From NCBI RefSeq assembly GCF_022835695.1, contig NZ_BQUV01000008.1, forward strand, positions 186,001 to 250,000: a DNA stretch of 64,000 nt, read 5' to 3'. The notes beneath the pieces are model-generated. The model ran no database searches, was not told where the DNA came from, and saw only the letters and a list, made by a program, of their open reading frames with translations. The position numbers were made by a program, and so were the translations under genes. This document shows, in pieces, positions 28,384-35,858 of the stretch (position 1 is the stretch's first letter; each line of letters begins with the position of its first letter). This DNA comes from Bradyrhizobium sp. Ce-3. GTDB lineage: Bacteria > Pseudomonadota > Alphaproteobacteria > Rhizobiales > Xanthobacteraceae.

Positions 28384-29559
28384 TCAGTCGCGGCGGTGAA
28401 TGTCGTGGGTGACGATCCCGAGTTCGGGGGCCGGCGGATCGAGCCGGCTCGGGTCCGCCAATGTGCGGCGGATGTCCTCGAGCCCGCTCTGCCAATGCGC
28501 GCGCATCGCGGCCAGCCCGAACTCGTAGTCCTTGGAGTGACGCTCGTAGACCTTGGACTGATAGATCAGGTGAATGATGTTGCAGGAACGATGGCGCGCC
28601 ATCTCGGCGATGTCGCGGATCTCCGGGTCTTGCCTCGCGCTCTCCGGCAGCAGGGCAAGCGTCCGCTGCAGCGCCTGACGCATCTTCTGCATCCGCAGTG
28701 CCTGATCGGTGATGGAACGGGTGCGGCTGGAATATTGGATGTCCTTCTGCCGGCTCGACACCTCCATCAGGTCGTTGGGCACGCGTCCCCTCGCCGACCA
28801 CAGGTCGATCTGGAAGGTCAGCGTGTCGCGCGGCTCGCTGGACAGCACGCGGGACAGGGGCGTGTTCGAGACCACGCCGCCGTCCCAATAATGCTCGCCA
28901 TCGACCTCGACCGAAGGGAAGCCCGGCGGCAGTGCGCCGGACGCCATGAAATGCTTCGGCCCAAGCCGGCGCTCGGCGGTGTCGAAATAGGTCAGATTGC
29001 CGGTGCGAACGTTGACCGCGCCGACGCTGACGCGCACCTCGCCCGAGTTCAGCCGGTCGAAATCGACCAGTTGCTCCAGCGTCTGCCGCAATGCCGAGGT
29101 GTCGTAGAAGCTCGTCGCGGCCGCGCCCGAGAACGGCGACAGGAACGGTGGCGGGAAGCGCGGCTTGAAGAAGCCGGGCTGCCCCTGGAACAGCGCGCGC
29201 ATCGCCGCCAGCGCATTGTGCGCCGAGCGCATGTCGAACGCGAACGGCAGCGCGTCGGCGAGCCCTTCGCCCGCCGGCCATTCGACCGACGCGGCGCAGA
29301 TGCTTTCCCAGAACTTGCGCAGCCGCTCGACCCGTTCGCCCTCGGGCGAACCGGCGATGATCGCGGCATTGAGCGCGCCGATCGAAATGCCGGCCAGCCA
29401 GTTCGGCCGGATGCCGGCCTCGTGCAGGCCTTGATAGACGCCGGCCTGATAGGCGCCGAGCGCGCCGCCGCCTTGCAACACCAGGGCCACGACGTCGTAG
29501 GGCAACGGCCTGGCCTGCTGCGCCTGCGGATCGATCTGCTCACGCATCACTTTCAACAT
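28384..29559 (-). CDS. Patatin-like phospholipase with C-terminal DUF3734-like region
   Basis: A 391-residue serine acylhydrolase. The oxyanion loop is VLQGGGALGAYQAGVYQG, the nucleophile elbow is AGISIGALNAA (Ser59), and the catalytic Asp lies in YWDGGVVSNTPLS. The part after ~residue 240 (FQIDLWSARGRVPNDLMEVS; YEFGLAAMRAHWQSGLEDIR) resembles DUF3734 of bacterial patatins. The substrate could be a phospholipid or a polyhydroxybutyrate chain; the position between adc and bdhA favours the latter but this is inference. Adc ends 33 bases upstream. Confidence 0.9.
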   Translation of the reverse strand: MLKVMREQIDPQAQQARPLPYDVVALVLQGGGALGAYQAGVYQGLHEAGIRPNWLAGISIGALNAAIIAGSPEGERVERLRKFWESICAASVEWPAGEGLADALPFAFDMRSAHNALAAMRALFQGQPGFFKPRFPPPFLSPFSGAAATSFYDTSALRQTLEQLVDFDRLNSGEVRVSVGAVNVRTGNLTYFDTAERRLGPKHFMASGALPPGFPSVEVDGEHYWDGGVVSNTPLSRVLSSEPRDTLTFQIDLWSARGRVPNDLMEVSSRQKDIQYSSRTRSITDQALRMQKMRQALQRTLALLPESARQDPEIRDIAEMARHRSCNIIHLIYQSKVYERHSKDYEFGLAAMRAHWQSGLEDIRRTLADPSRLDPPAPELGIVTHDIHRRD

Positions 29560-29592
29560 TGCTGAAACTCCTGATGGATGGATCGAAGCTGG

Positions 29593-30384
29593 TCAGCCGG
29601 CATTCGCCGCGACCAAGGCTTCGCCGCGTTGCGGTGCGGCCCGGCCGCTAGCGAGATAGTCGTGCACGACGCTGCCGAGCCCGAGGGTCAGATCGGCGAG
29701 GATGTGCTTGGCCGAGAGAACCTGCAGCACCGGCAGTTCGGCGACCGGCGCCAATGCATGCGCGTACAGGTCCAGTGCGGCCGGCCCGGTCCACGCGCCC
29801 TTCACCGTGATGTCCTCGAGGTGGTAGCGCACCAGCTCGCAGATCCGCGGCGTGCCGTCGACATGCGGAATGATCTTGAGCAGGAAATTCGGCGCGGCGA
29901 GCTTCCTTGCTTCCGCGGCGATGTCGAGCGCGCGGTGCTTGTAGCCCATGGTGCCGGTCGCGATCCGCACCGAGCCGTAGTTCAGCGTGCCGACCAGCGT
30001 GTCGATCTCGACCTCGAGCTTCGGCTGCGCCAGCTTCTTGGGAAAGCCCCACAGTTCGCGGCCGCCGGCGATCGGCGGATGATCGTTGAGGAACATCTGG
30101 TGGGTGAAGCCGCCGAGCTGGCCCTTGTAGGACACCGGGATGACCTGGCCGCTTTCGGTGTAGTCGCCGAAGCCCGTGGAGTCGGGCATGCGGATGAATT
30201 CGTAGTTCACCACCGCCTCGGTCAGCTCCAGCGGCTCCGGCACCACGCGCCGCAGCGCATCGGGATCGGTGCGGTACTGGATGATGAAATACTCGCGGTT
30301 GACGAAGCGATAGGGGCCGGGCGGAAAGGCCGGACTGGTCAGCGGCATCGCAAACGACGATGTCCGCACGGTCTCGTGTTTCAT
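29593..30384 (-). CDS. adc: Acetoacetate decarboxylase
   Basis: A 263-residue enzyme that decarboxylates acetoacetate to acetone. The catalytic motif is [18 protein letters not shown] with Lys116/Lys117, where Lys116 matches the Schiff-base Lys of the characterised enzyme and Lys117 its pKa partner. Other family residues: [20 protein letters not shown] and [18 protein letters not shown]. Nothing is truncated. It is the first gene of a same-strand series adc, patatin, bdhA, which share the substrate acetoacetate: BdhA makes it, Adc removes it. Acetone output or scavenging of PHB breakdown products is plausible. Confidence 0.94.
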   Translation of the reverse strand: MKHETVRTSSFAMPLTSPAFPPGPYRFVNREYFIIQYRTDPDALRRVVPEPLELTEAVVNYEFIRMPDSTGFGDYTESGQVIPVSYKGQLGGFTHQMFLNDHPPIAGGRELWGFPKKLAQPKLEVEIDTLVGTLNYGSVRIATGTMGYKHRALDIAAEARKLAAPNFLLKIIPHVDGTPRICELVRYHLEDITVKGAWTGPAALDLYAHALAPVAELPVLQVLSAKHILADLTLGLGSVVHDYLASGRAAPQRGEALVAANAG

Positions 30385-30417
30385 GGTGTTCGAGCTCCAG
30401 AGTGGTTTGAGGCGGGC

Positions 30418-30446
30418 GGGCCGCGCTTCGTCGGGAAGCGCGGCCC
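30418..30446. terminator. 12-bp hairpin between the FAD oxidoreductase gene and adc
   Basis: A perfect 12-base inverted repeat GGGCCGCGCTTC / GAAGCGCGGCCC with a five-base loop. It lies just after the oxidoreductase stop and 33 bases before the adc start, on the minus strand. No T-run follows on that strand, so it is a possible terminator or processing structure. Confidence 0.5.
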
Positions 30447-30461
30447 GTTTCGCGTGAAGGC

Positions 30462-31679
30462 CTAGAAGAAGCCACTCACATCAGACACACGCTCCGGATC
30501 GGCGGAGGCCAGCGCGGCGGCACGCTCGGCCTGCGGCGGATAGATCCAGACGGTGTTGATCTCCTGCTTGGTCTTCTTGGCGACGTCGCCGACCATCGTC
30601 ACCTCGCGCTCCCAGCCGCGTGTGAACAGCGCGCCGGCTTCGCCGAGGTCGAGACAGGTGACGTAACCCTTCTGGTGATACGGCTTGGTCGGGACGCCGA
30701 GCAGCTCGGCCGCGGCATTGTTGCCGGCAAAGGCCCCCATCCGCGTCGCGTGCTGGCACGACATCAGCGCGTAGTTGCCGGCATCGTCGCAAGCGGCGCG
30801 CGCCGCATCGCCGGTCGCAAACACGCCGGGCACCGACGACACCCGCAGATCGCGGTCGACCAGCAGCCGGCCGAAATTGTCGCGTTCGGCCGGGATCTGC
30901 TGGGTCAACGGCGCGGCGCGAATGCCTGCCGCCCAGACCACGGTCGCGGCTTCGATATGCTCGCCGTTGGACAGCGTGACGCCGGACTTGCTGACCTCGG
31001 CGACGCCGGCGCCGAAGCGGCCCTCGACGCCGAGCTTGCGCATCGCATCCTCGATGATCGGGCGCGGGCCTTCGCCCATGTCGGGCGCGATCGCGGGATT
31101 GCGCTCGACGATGACGACGCGCGGTTTGGCGTCGCTGCCGAGAATCTCCTTGAGCCGCGCCGGCAGCTCGGTCGCCGCCTCGATGCCGGTGAAGCCGCCG
31201 CCGGCGACCACCACCGTGTCGCGTGCAGCAGATGCCGGCTGCCCGGCCAGCCCATGCAGATGGCGGTCGAGCGCGATCGCATCCTGGAGATTGTCGACGC
31301 TGAAGCCATGCTCGGCGAGGCCGGGCACGTTCGGACGGAACAGCCGGCTGCCGGTCGCCAGCACCAGCCGATCGTAGGGCAGCGTCTTCCGCGCGTCCTT
31401 CGCGGTGACGATCTGCACGGTGCGCGCCTTGGTGTCGACGGCCTCGGCGCTACCCTGCACATAGACGACGTCGATCGCGTTGAAGACGTCGAGCAGCGGA
31501 GCGGTCAGCGTCTCCGGCTTCGGCTCATAGAGCCGCGGGCGGACCACCAGGGTCGGCTCCGGCGCCACCAGCGCGATCTCGAGCTGCTCGGGCGAGACGC
31601 CCCTGATATCGCGCAGACGGGCGGCGGAAAGAGCGGCGTACATGCCGGCAAAGCCGGCACCAATGATGACCAGTCGCAT
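30462..31679 (-). CDS. FAD-dependent pyridine-nucleotide oxidoreductase (type II NADH dehydrogenase-like)
   Basis: A 405-residue FAD protein. FAD-binding [16 protein letters not shown] is at the N-terminus, a second nucleotide motif [20 protein letters not shown] mid-chain, and [20 protein letters not shown] is the C-terminal FAD contact. The [20 protein letters not shown] segment and lack of the CxxC of disulfide reductases place it with NDH-2/FIP-like enzymes. The late [13 protein letters not shown] has no clear membrane anchor. AGAGGAGA lies eight bases before ATG 31679. It may receive electrons from NADH for quinone. An AraC regulator is encoded upstream on the same strand. Confidence 0.88.
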   Translation of the reverse strand: MRLVIIGAGFAGMYAALSAARLRDIRGVSPEQLEIALVAPEPTLVVRPRLYEPKPETLTAPLLDVFNAIDVVYVQGSAEAVDTKARTVQIVTAKDARKTLPYDRLVLATGSRLFRPNVPGLAEHGFSVDNLQDAIALDRHLHGLAGQPASAARDTVVVAGGGFTGIEAATELPARLKEILGSDAKPRVVIVERNPAIAPDMGEGPRPIIEDAMRKLGVEGRFGAGVAEVSKSGVTLSNGEHIEAATVVWAAGIRAAPLTQQIPAERDNFGRLLVDRDLRVSSVPGVFATGDAARAACDDAGNYALMSCQHATRMGAFAGNNAAAELLGVPTKPYHQKGYVTCLDLGEAGALFTRGWEREVTMVGDVAKKTKQEINTVWIYPPQAERAAALASADPERVSDVSGFF

Positions 31680-32327
31680 GTGAAGTCTCCTCTGGGTTTG
31701 CAGTCTCTGATGTCCGCGCGTTGCCGCCGCCGCTTGCCATTGGCGGCCAAGCCTGTCGCGATCGGCGACGCGAAGAGGTGAAAGCCGGCACCTATTGCCG
31801 AGTGACGCAGTTCGAAACGAAGGCCATGCGGGTCGCAGCCTCACACGCCGTGCGGCAACCTCTCGCATTCAACGGCGATCCGCGGCGAAGGCTGATCGGC
31901 TGCGCGGACCTCGGCGGCCAGTCCCGGGAGAGCGCCACGGTCACGTCACTGATCATCAGCGACGTCATGGCATCAGCGCTGTGAGCGGTCTGTGCCTGCG
32001 TCTCGGCGTCTTCACCCGCTGCCGACGTGAAGCGGACGGTGAGCGTGAGGCCATACATGAGGGCGGTCGCAACCGCCCGGCGCCGTCGCGTGATTGCAAG
32101 GGAGCTGCCGAAATCCCGCCACACCATCGCTCGTCTCCGTTGTTGGCATCAGTGCCACGGTGATTTAGCGAATCGGCCTTGTGGGTGCCCCAGAGCGATT
32201 GCCCGACGTGAAGAGCGATTGCTGCTAGAACACATCCGGTTCTGATTGAATCAGAACCGGAGCTCTGGATTGTTGTGTTGAAGCGCTTTCTCCACGCGAA
32301 CCGGCGTCCACTTCGCTCGAAAACGCT
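31680..32327. other. Gene-poor 650-base stretch
   Basis: Between the FAD oxidoreductase and AraC genes. It carries a doubtful small ORF (31792-32127, minus) and most of repeat family G (32236-32331). No tRNA, terminator or promoter pattern was recognised. Confidence 0.5.
31792..32127 (-). CDS. Doubtful 111-residue hypothetical ORF
   Basis: Open frame on the minus strand with a basic N-terminus followed by a hydrophobic stretch (RAVATALMYGLTLTVRFTSA) that could be a weak signal or anchor, and three cysteines near the C-terminus (GCRTACEAATRMAFVSNC). No family recognised and overlapping frames on the plus strand are also open. I rate it as possible rather than likely. Confidence 0.25.
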   Translation of the reverse strand: MVWRDFGSSLAITRRRRAVATALMYGLTLTVRFTSAAGEDAETQAQTAHSADAMTSLMISDVTVALSRDWPPRSAQPISLRRGSPLNARGCRTACEAATRMAFVSNCVTRQ

Positions 32328-32331
32328 CTAG
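32236..32331. repeat. Dispersed repeat, family G
   Basis: A palindrome CCGGTTCTGATT / AATCAGAACCGG with a one-base centre at the left, followed by a segment ending CACTTCGCTCGAAAACGCTC. I recognise both parts, in this order, as a compound intergenic element of Bradyrhizobium. Its right end contributes the TAG stop codon of the AraC gene at 32328-32330. Confidence 0.75.
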
Positions 32332-33305
32332 CGCAGACGCCGCCGCCAATCGCTCGGGGTTTCCCCGGTCAGCTTCCTGAACGCCGCGGCGAACGCGGTC
32401 TGCGAGCCGTAGCCGAGCGCCGCCGCGATCGAGACCACGGATGCGTCGGTGTCGCGCAGCATGTTCATGGCCTGCTCGAGCCGATGCTGGCGCAGCCAGG
32501 CATGCGGAGAGAGGCCCGTGCTGTCCTTGAACGCGCGGCAGAAGTGGAAGCGCGACAGGCCGGCATCGGTCGCCAGCGCCGCCAGCGAGACATCCGCATC
32601 GCTGTCCGAGCGCAGCCGCTCGATGGCGCGGCGCAGCGCCGCCGGCGCAAGACCTCCCATGGTCGCCTGAACCGTGGCATGCACGCCGGCATGCGCCGAC
32701 AGCAGGCGGTTCGCCAGAAGATCGGTCAATTGGTGCCTGAACAGCGCATCCAGCGCCCGGGCACCGTCGAGCGCGTCGGCGGCGCTGAGCAGCAATCGCG
32801 ACGTAATGGGATCGGGATGCGCGGTGCGCTCCAGAAGATCGCCGGGAGCGGCGCCCTCGGCCTCAACAGCCACACGCTCCAGCGTCGCATGCGGCAGATA
32901 GAGCTGCACGACATGCATCGACTGGTGAATGTCCCATCGCGAGGTCGAGCCGGCCGGAATGATCGTCACGACCCCGGGACGCGCCGTGCCGATCGCTGCC
33001 GCCCTTCCGGTGCGCCGCTCCAGTTGCTGCGAGCCGGCGGGATACGTCATGATGACGTGATCGACCATCGGCTTGACGATGTCGTGCAGGGCGTCGTGCT
33101 TCCAATAGGCGACCGCGCCGCTCGACGGATCGGCCGCCATCCGAAGCGGCCGCGTCTTGAGCACGCGGGCCATCTCCTGGTCCGCGGGACGGCGCTCGCC
33201 GGCCGGCGGCTCCGGCTGTCCCGCGTCGGAGGCGGCGGACGGATTTCGCAAGGGATCGTGCAGGACTGGCTTGCTCATGAGGCATGCTCGCGTTTGAAGG
33301 CTCAT
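32328..33305 (-). CDS. AraC-family transcriptional regulator (AraC1)
   Basis: A 325-residue regulator with a variable N-terminal ~200 residues and a C-terminal AraC DNA-binding domain of two helix-turn-helix motifs: VSLAALATDAGLSRFHFCRA and VVSIAAALGYGSQTAFAAAF, followed by the family's RKLTGETPSDWRRR. The start at 33305 (MSLQTRACLM) has GGGAGGG about seven bases upstream, better than ATG 33278. The stop codon lies inside repeat family G. It faces a second AraC gene across a 330-base gap and could regulate the FAD oxidoreductase or the adc cluster downstream; neither is shown. Confidence 0.85.
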   Translation of the reverse strand: MSLQTRACLMSKPVLHDPLRNPSAASDAGQPEPPAGERRPADQEMARVLKTRPLRMAADPSSGAVAYWKHDALHDIVKPMVDHVIMTYPAGSQQLERRTGRAAAIGTARPGVVTIIPAGSTSRWDIHQSMHVVQLYLPHATLERVAVEAEGAAPGDLLERTAHPDPITSRLLLSAADALDGARALDALFRHQLTDLLANRLLSAHAGVHATVQATMGGLAPAALRRAIERLRSDSDADVSLAALATDAGLSRFHFCRAFKDSTGLSPHAWLRQHRLEQAMNMLRDTDASVVSIAAALGYGSQTAFAAAFRKLTGETPSDWRRRLR

Positions 33306-33634
33306 GCGCGCCCTCCCTGCGGGCCGATCCGTCGACCGATAAGCCGCGGAACTGTCGGAGCGTACTAAGCGCGACGACGCCGCGTCGTCTTTCCTGAAAC
33401 GACTGCGCTTTGTCGATTTCTGCGCCGCGCCCGGCCTGCGGCATTTCGTGCCGCCGCCGGTCAATCCTGCCAACCACCTTGAAATCATTTCGGAATCATT
33501 GCCGCGGTGGTGCCGACCGGTCGTTCATCATCGCGTGATGCGCCGAACATCGCCTTGCCGATTTCCGCTCATGGGCTATCACCCGCGCAGGATGCCGGTC
33601 ACGGCAGGCCGGGTTCACAACGGAAATTTCAAGA
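33306..33634. other. 329-base divergent promoter region between two AraC genes
   Basis: Must carry both promoters. I note the near-palindrome GAAATCATTTC near 33482 and TTGAAATCATTTCGGAATCA around it, a candidate operator. No open frame of interest. Confidence 0.45.
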
Positions 33635-34564
33635 ATGGCACAGGCAGGCGTCTACGGACGAAAGCTCGGGCAACCGCTGCAGCTGGCGGAGGCGCCCGTG
33701 CTGATCACGCGTTCGCTGCGCAGCGCCGAGCTCGCGGTCACCGAAACCCGCAATGACAACCCGGTGCGGGATATGTCCGGCTCGCTGCCTGCCGACGACG
33801 CCTATCTCGTCAGCCTGAAGTTTCGCGATTACGCCGGCTGCGAGTGCTGGGAGCAAGGCCGCTTCGTCACGAAGTCGGATATCCGTCGTGGCGCGACCTA
33901 TCTGTACGACCTGAAGCGCGATCCGCGCTATGTGATCGACAAGCCGTTCCACTCGATCTTTTTCTACCTGCCGCGCTCGGCGCTCGACGACATCGCGAGG
34001 CAAGCCGGCGCGCCGCGGATCGATGAGCTCGGCTACGAGCCCGGCATCGGCCATGACGACGGCGTCATCCGCCATCTCGGTGCTTCGCTGCTTGAAGCAT
34101 TGCGCCGGCCCGAGGAGACCAACCAGCTGTTCGTCGATCACATGATGCTCGCCCTCACCGCGCATGTCGCCCAGACCTATGGCGGACTGCGCAGCATCAC
34201 CGCGCCGGCCCGCGGCGGCCTTGCCGCATGGCAGGCGAAGCAGGCTTGCGAGCGGCTCGAAGCCGACCTCGGCGGAAAGACCCCGCTGAAACAGATCGCC
34301 GCCGAGTTCGATCTGTCGGTCTCCCACTTCTCGCGCGCCTTCCGCATCTCCACCGGCCTGCCGCCGCACCAATGGCTGCTTCAGCAGCGGATCAGGATCG
34401 CCAAGCAGCTGATGGCCGTGCGTGACCTGTCGCTGTCGGAGATCGCGATCTCGGCCGGCTTCGCCAACCAGAGCCATTTCACGCGGGTGTTTTCGGCAAT
34501 CGTCGGCGTCAGCCCGGCGGCGTGGCGCCGCGACGCGCATCGCCCGACCAAGAGCGAGACCTGA
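33635..34564 (+). CDS. AraC-family transcriptional regulator (AraC2)
   Basis: A 309-residue regulator; the C-terminal AraC domain is LKQIAAEFDLSVSHFSRAFR and LSLSEIAISAGFANQSHFTR with the closing VFSAIVGVSPAAWRRDA. The N-terminal ~190 residues (LVSLKFRDYAGCECWEQGRF; DKPFHSIFFYLPRSALDDIA) are an effector-like domain of the kind in DHT-type regulators. Ordinary length, no signs of decay. It diverges from AraC1, an arrangement that often reflects autoregulation from shared sites. Confidence 0.87.
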   Translation: MAQAGVYGRKLGQPLQLAEAPVLITRSLRSAELAVTETRNDNPVRDMSGSLPADDAYLVSLKFRDYAGCECWEQGRFVTKSDIRRGATYLYDLKRDPRYVIDKPFHSIFFYLPRSALDDIARQAGAPRIDELGYEPGIGHDDGVIRHLGASLLEALRRPEETNQLFVDHMMLALTAHVAQTYGGLRSITAPARGGLAAWQAKQACERLEADLGGKTPLKQIAAEFDLSVSHFSRAFRISTGLPPHQWLLQQRIRIAKQLMAVRDLSLSEIAISAGFANQSHFTRVFSAIVGVSPAAWRRDAHRPTKSET

Positions 34565-34576
34565 TCAGGTCCGCGT

Positions 34577-34753
34577 CTAGCCCACAGCTACAGCCTGCAC
34601 GGCATGCTTCGCATGCCATTTGGGGCCCGGCCCGCGCATGTAATGGCGCTCGGGCCGGTAGGGATCGCGCATTCGCGCGATCAGGTTCTGCCAGCCCGTC
34701 GTGATCGCATTCAGACCGCGGTGAAGAGGCAACAACGGCTGCGCTGACAGCAT
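34577..34753 (-). CDS. 58-residue small basic protein
   Basis: ATG at 34753 with GAGAGGA six bases upstream, 58 codons, TAG at 34577. The peptide has an amphipathic N-terminus (MLSAQPLLPLHRGLNAITTG) and a basic, aromatic middle (RMRDPYRPERHYMRGPGPKW) before a hydrophobic end. I recognise no family. The gene starts nine bases after the DUF6894 stop on the same strand, so the two almost certainly form an operon. Good ribosome-binding site and tight spacing support it strongly, although no homology could be checked. Confidence 0.65.
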   Translation of the reverse strand: MLSAQPLLPLHRGLNAITTGWQNLIARMRDPYRPERHYMRGPGPKWHAKHAVQAVAVG

Positions 34754-34762
34754 GGCTTCCTC

Positions 34763-34996
34763 TCAGTGCGGTTTGCCGAGAATGGAGGCAAAGGACAGGA
34801 TCACGATCTCGTCGCCGGCCTCGTCGCTGACATGCACGGCCCAGTCGCGCCAGTCTTCCAGGCTCGCGGTTGCGACCAGCGATCGCATCATGCAGGTCGC
34901 CGCCTCGCAGGCCTCGGCGAGGCCGTTCACCGCGGTGCCGCGGCGATCCATCAACACCCCGCGCGTGTTCGAGCAATGGAAATAGACCTGAGCCAT
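34763..34996 (-). CDS. DUF6894 family small protein
   Basis: A 77-residue protein with the family's pattern: an N-terminal YFHCSNTRGVLMDRRGTAVN strand-turn, a central helix with GLAEACEAATCMMRSLVATA, and a closing beta pair (WAVHVSDEAGDEIVILSFAS). These small proteins are very numerous in Bradyrhizobium; function is unknown. GAGGA lies eight bases before ATG 34996. It is first in a two-gene unit with the 58-residue protein. Confidence 0.75.
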   Translation of the reverse strand: MAQVYFHCSNTRGVLMDRRGTAVNGLAEACEAATCMMRSLVATASLEDWRDWAVHVSDEAGDEIVILSFASILGKPH

Positions 34997-35148
34997 CTGC
35001 GTATCCTCGCAAGCCTCAGGCGAGCAGCTCGCCTTGGCATGACGTAGCTTTACGCAGCCGGGGCGCGCCCTTCCGTGATGCGGTTCACACAGGCAGCGGG
35101 CTCGCGGGACGGTGATCGGGCGCCGACGCCGCCCTCACCAAATCGCGA

Positions 35149-35184
35149 TTTGACAGTTCTCCTCTATTTGTCAAAATCGTCAAA
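35149..35184 (+). promoter_or_regulatory. Probable TetR operator and promoter region
   Basis: A TTTGACA / TGTCAAA inverted repeat (35149-35155 and 35169-35175, 13-base spacer) followed by a third half GTCAAA ending at the TetR start codon (35179-35184). TTGACA at 35150 could be a -35 box, but the -10 (AAAATC at 35173) is weak. If that promoter is used, the transcript would have almost no leader. Confidence 0.5.
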
Positions 35185-35858
35185 TGGGACCGAAAACCCG
35201 CATTCTCGACGCCACCATGCTGGTTTTCCGCCGGCACGGCTTTCGCCGCTCCTCGATCGAGCAGGTCGCGGAAGCCGCCGGCCTGACGCGGCAGGCGCTC
35301 TATCATCACTTCGAATCCAAGGAAGCGCTGTTTCGGGCCGTGATCGAGCGCGTGCACGAGTCCGCGATCGCGGCCGAGGCGGCTGCCGTTGCCGAGGCGG
35401 AGACCGCGGGCGGCAATCTCGGCGACATCCTCGCCGCGGGCATGACCGCGCGGATGTCGACCATGATCGCCTCGCTGGACGGCTCACCGCATCTCGAAGA
35501 GTTGTATTCCGAGCACCTCGTGCACGCGCGCGACCTCTATCAGACCTACGCCGCACGCTATGCGGAGCGCATGGTCGCGACCATCGCGCGGGCCGTTCGC
35601 AAACTGCAACTGACGCTGCCGCAAGATCTCTCGCCGGTCGAATTCGCAAGGTTGGTCGAGATGTCGATGTACGCAGCGAAGTCGCAGTATCCGGCGATGC
35701 AGCCGTCGCACGCGTTCCTGAAGGACATGGCGATCATGGTGCGGACGCTCTGTGCGGGCGCCATATCGAAATCCCTGCCGAAATCACCACAGCCGCCCGC
35801 CAAGAAGGCGGCCACCGCCAAAAAGCCGACACGCAGGACAACTGGAGGACAGTCATGA
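35184..35858 (+). CDS. TetR-family repressor of the molybdenum hydroxylase operon
   Basis: A 224-residue TetR regulator; the N-terminal helix-turn-helix is RILDATMLVFRRHGFRRSSI then EQVAEAAGLTRQALYHHFES and KEALFRAV, the canonical pattern. The C-terminal ligand domain ends in a basic Lys/Ala/Pro tail (PPAKKAATAKKPTRRTTGGQ). The ATGA overlap with the next gene (35855-35858) shows translational coupling, so the likely target is its own operon. Half-sites of a TGTCAAA palindrome overlap the start codon, consistent with autorepression. The inducer is unknown. Confidence 0.88.
   Translation: MGPKTRILDATMLVFRRHGFRRSSIEQVAEAAGLTRQALYHHFESKEALFRAVIERVHESAIAAEAAAVAEAETAGGNLGDILAAGMTARMSTMIASLDGSPHLEELYSEHLVHARDLYQTYAARYAERMVATIARAVRKLQLTLPQDLSPVEFARLVEMSMYAAKSQYPAMQPSHAFLKDMAIMVRTLCAGAISKSLPKSPQPPAKKAATAKKPTRRTTGGQS

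Noticed and set aside
28337-29281. Extension of the bdhA frame over the patatin gene
   Set aside because: Arg/Ala-rich peptide without motifs; ATG 28336 has a ribosome-binding site and starts the SDR fold.
35075-35854. 260-codon extension of the fused molybdenum hydroxylase frame
   Set aside because: It reads through the TetR gene in another frame; the TetR motifs and the ATGA overlap show the real start at 35855.
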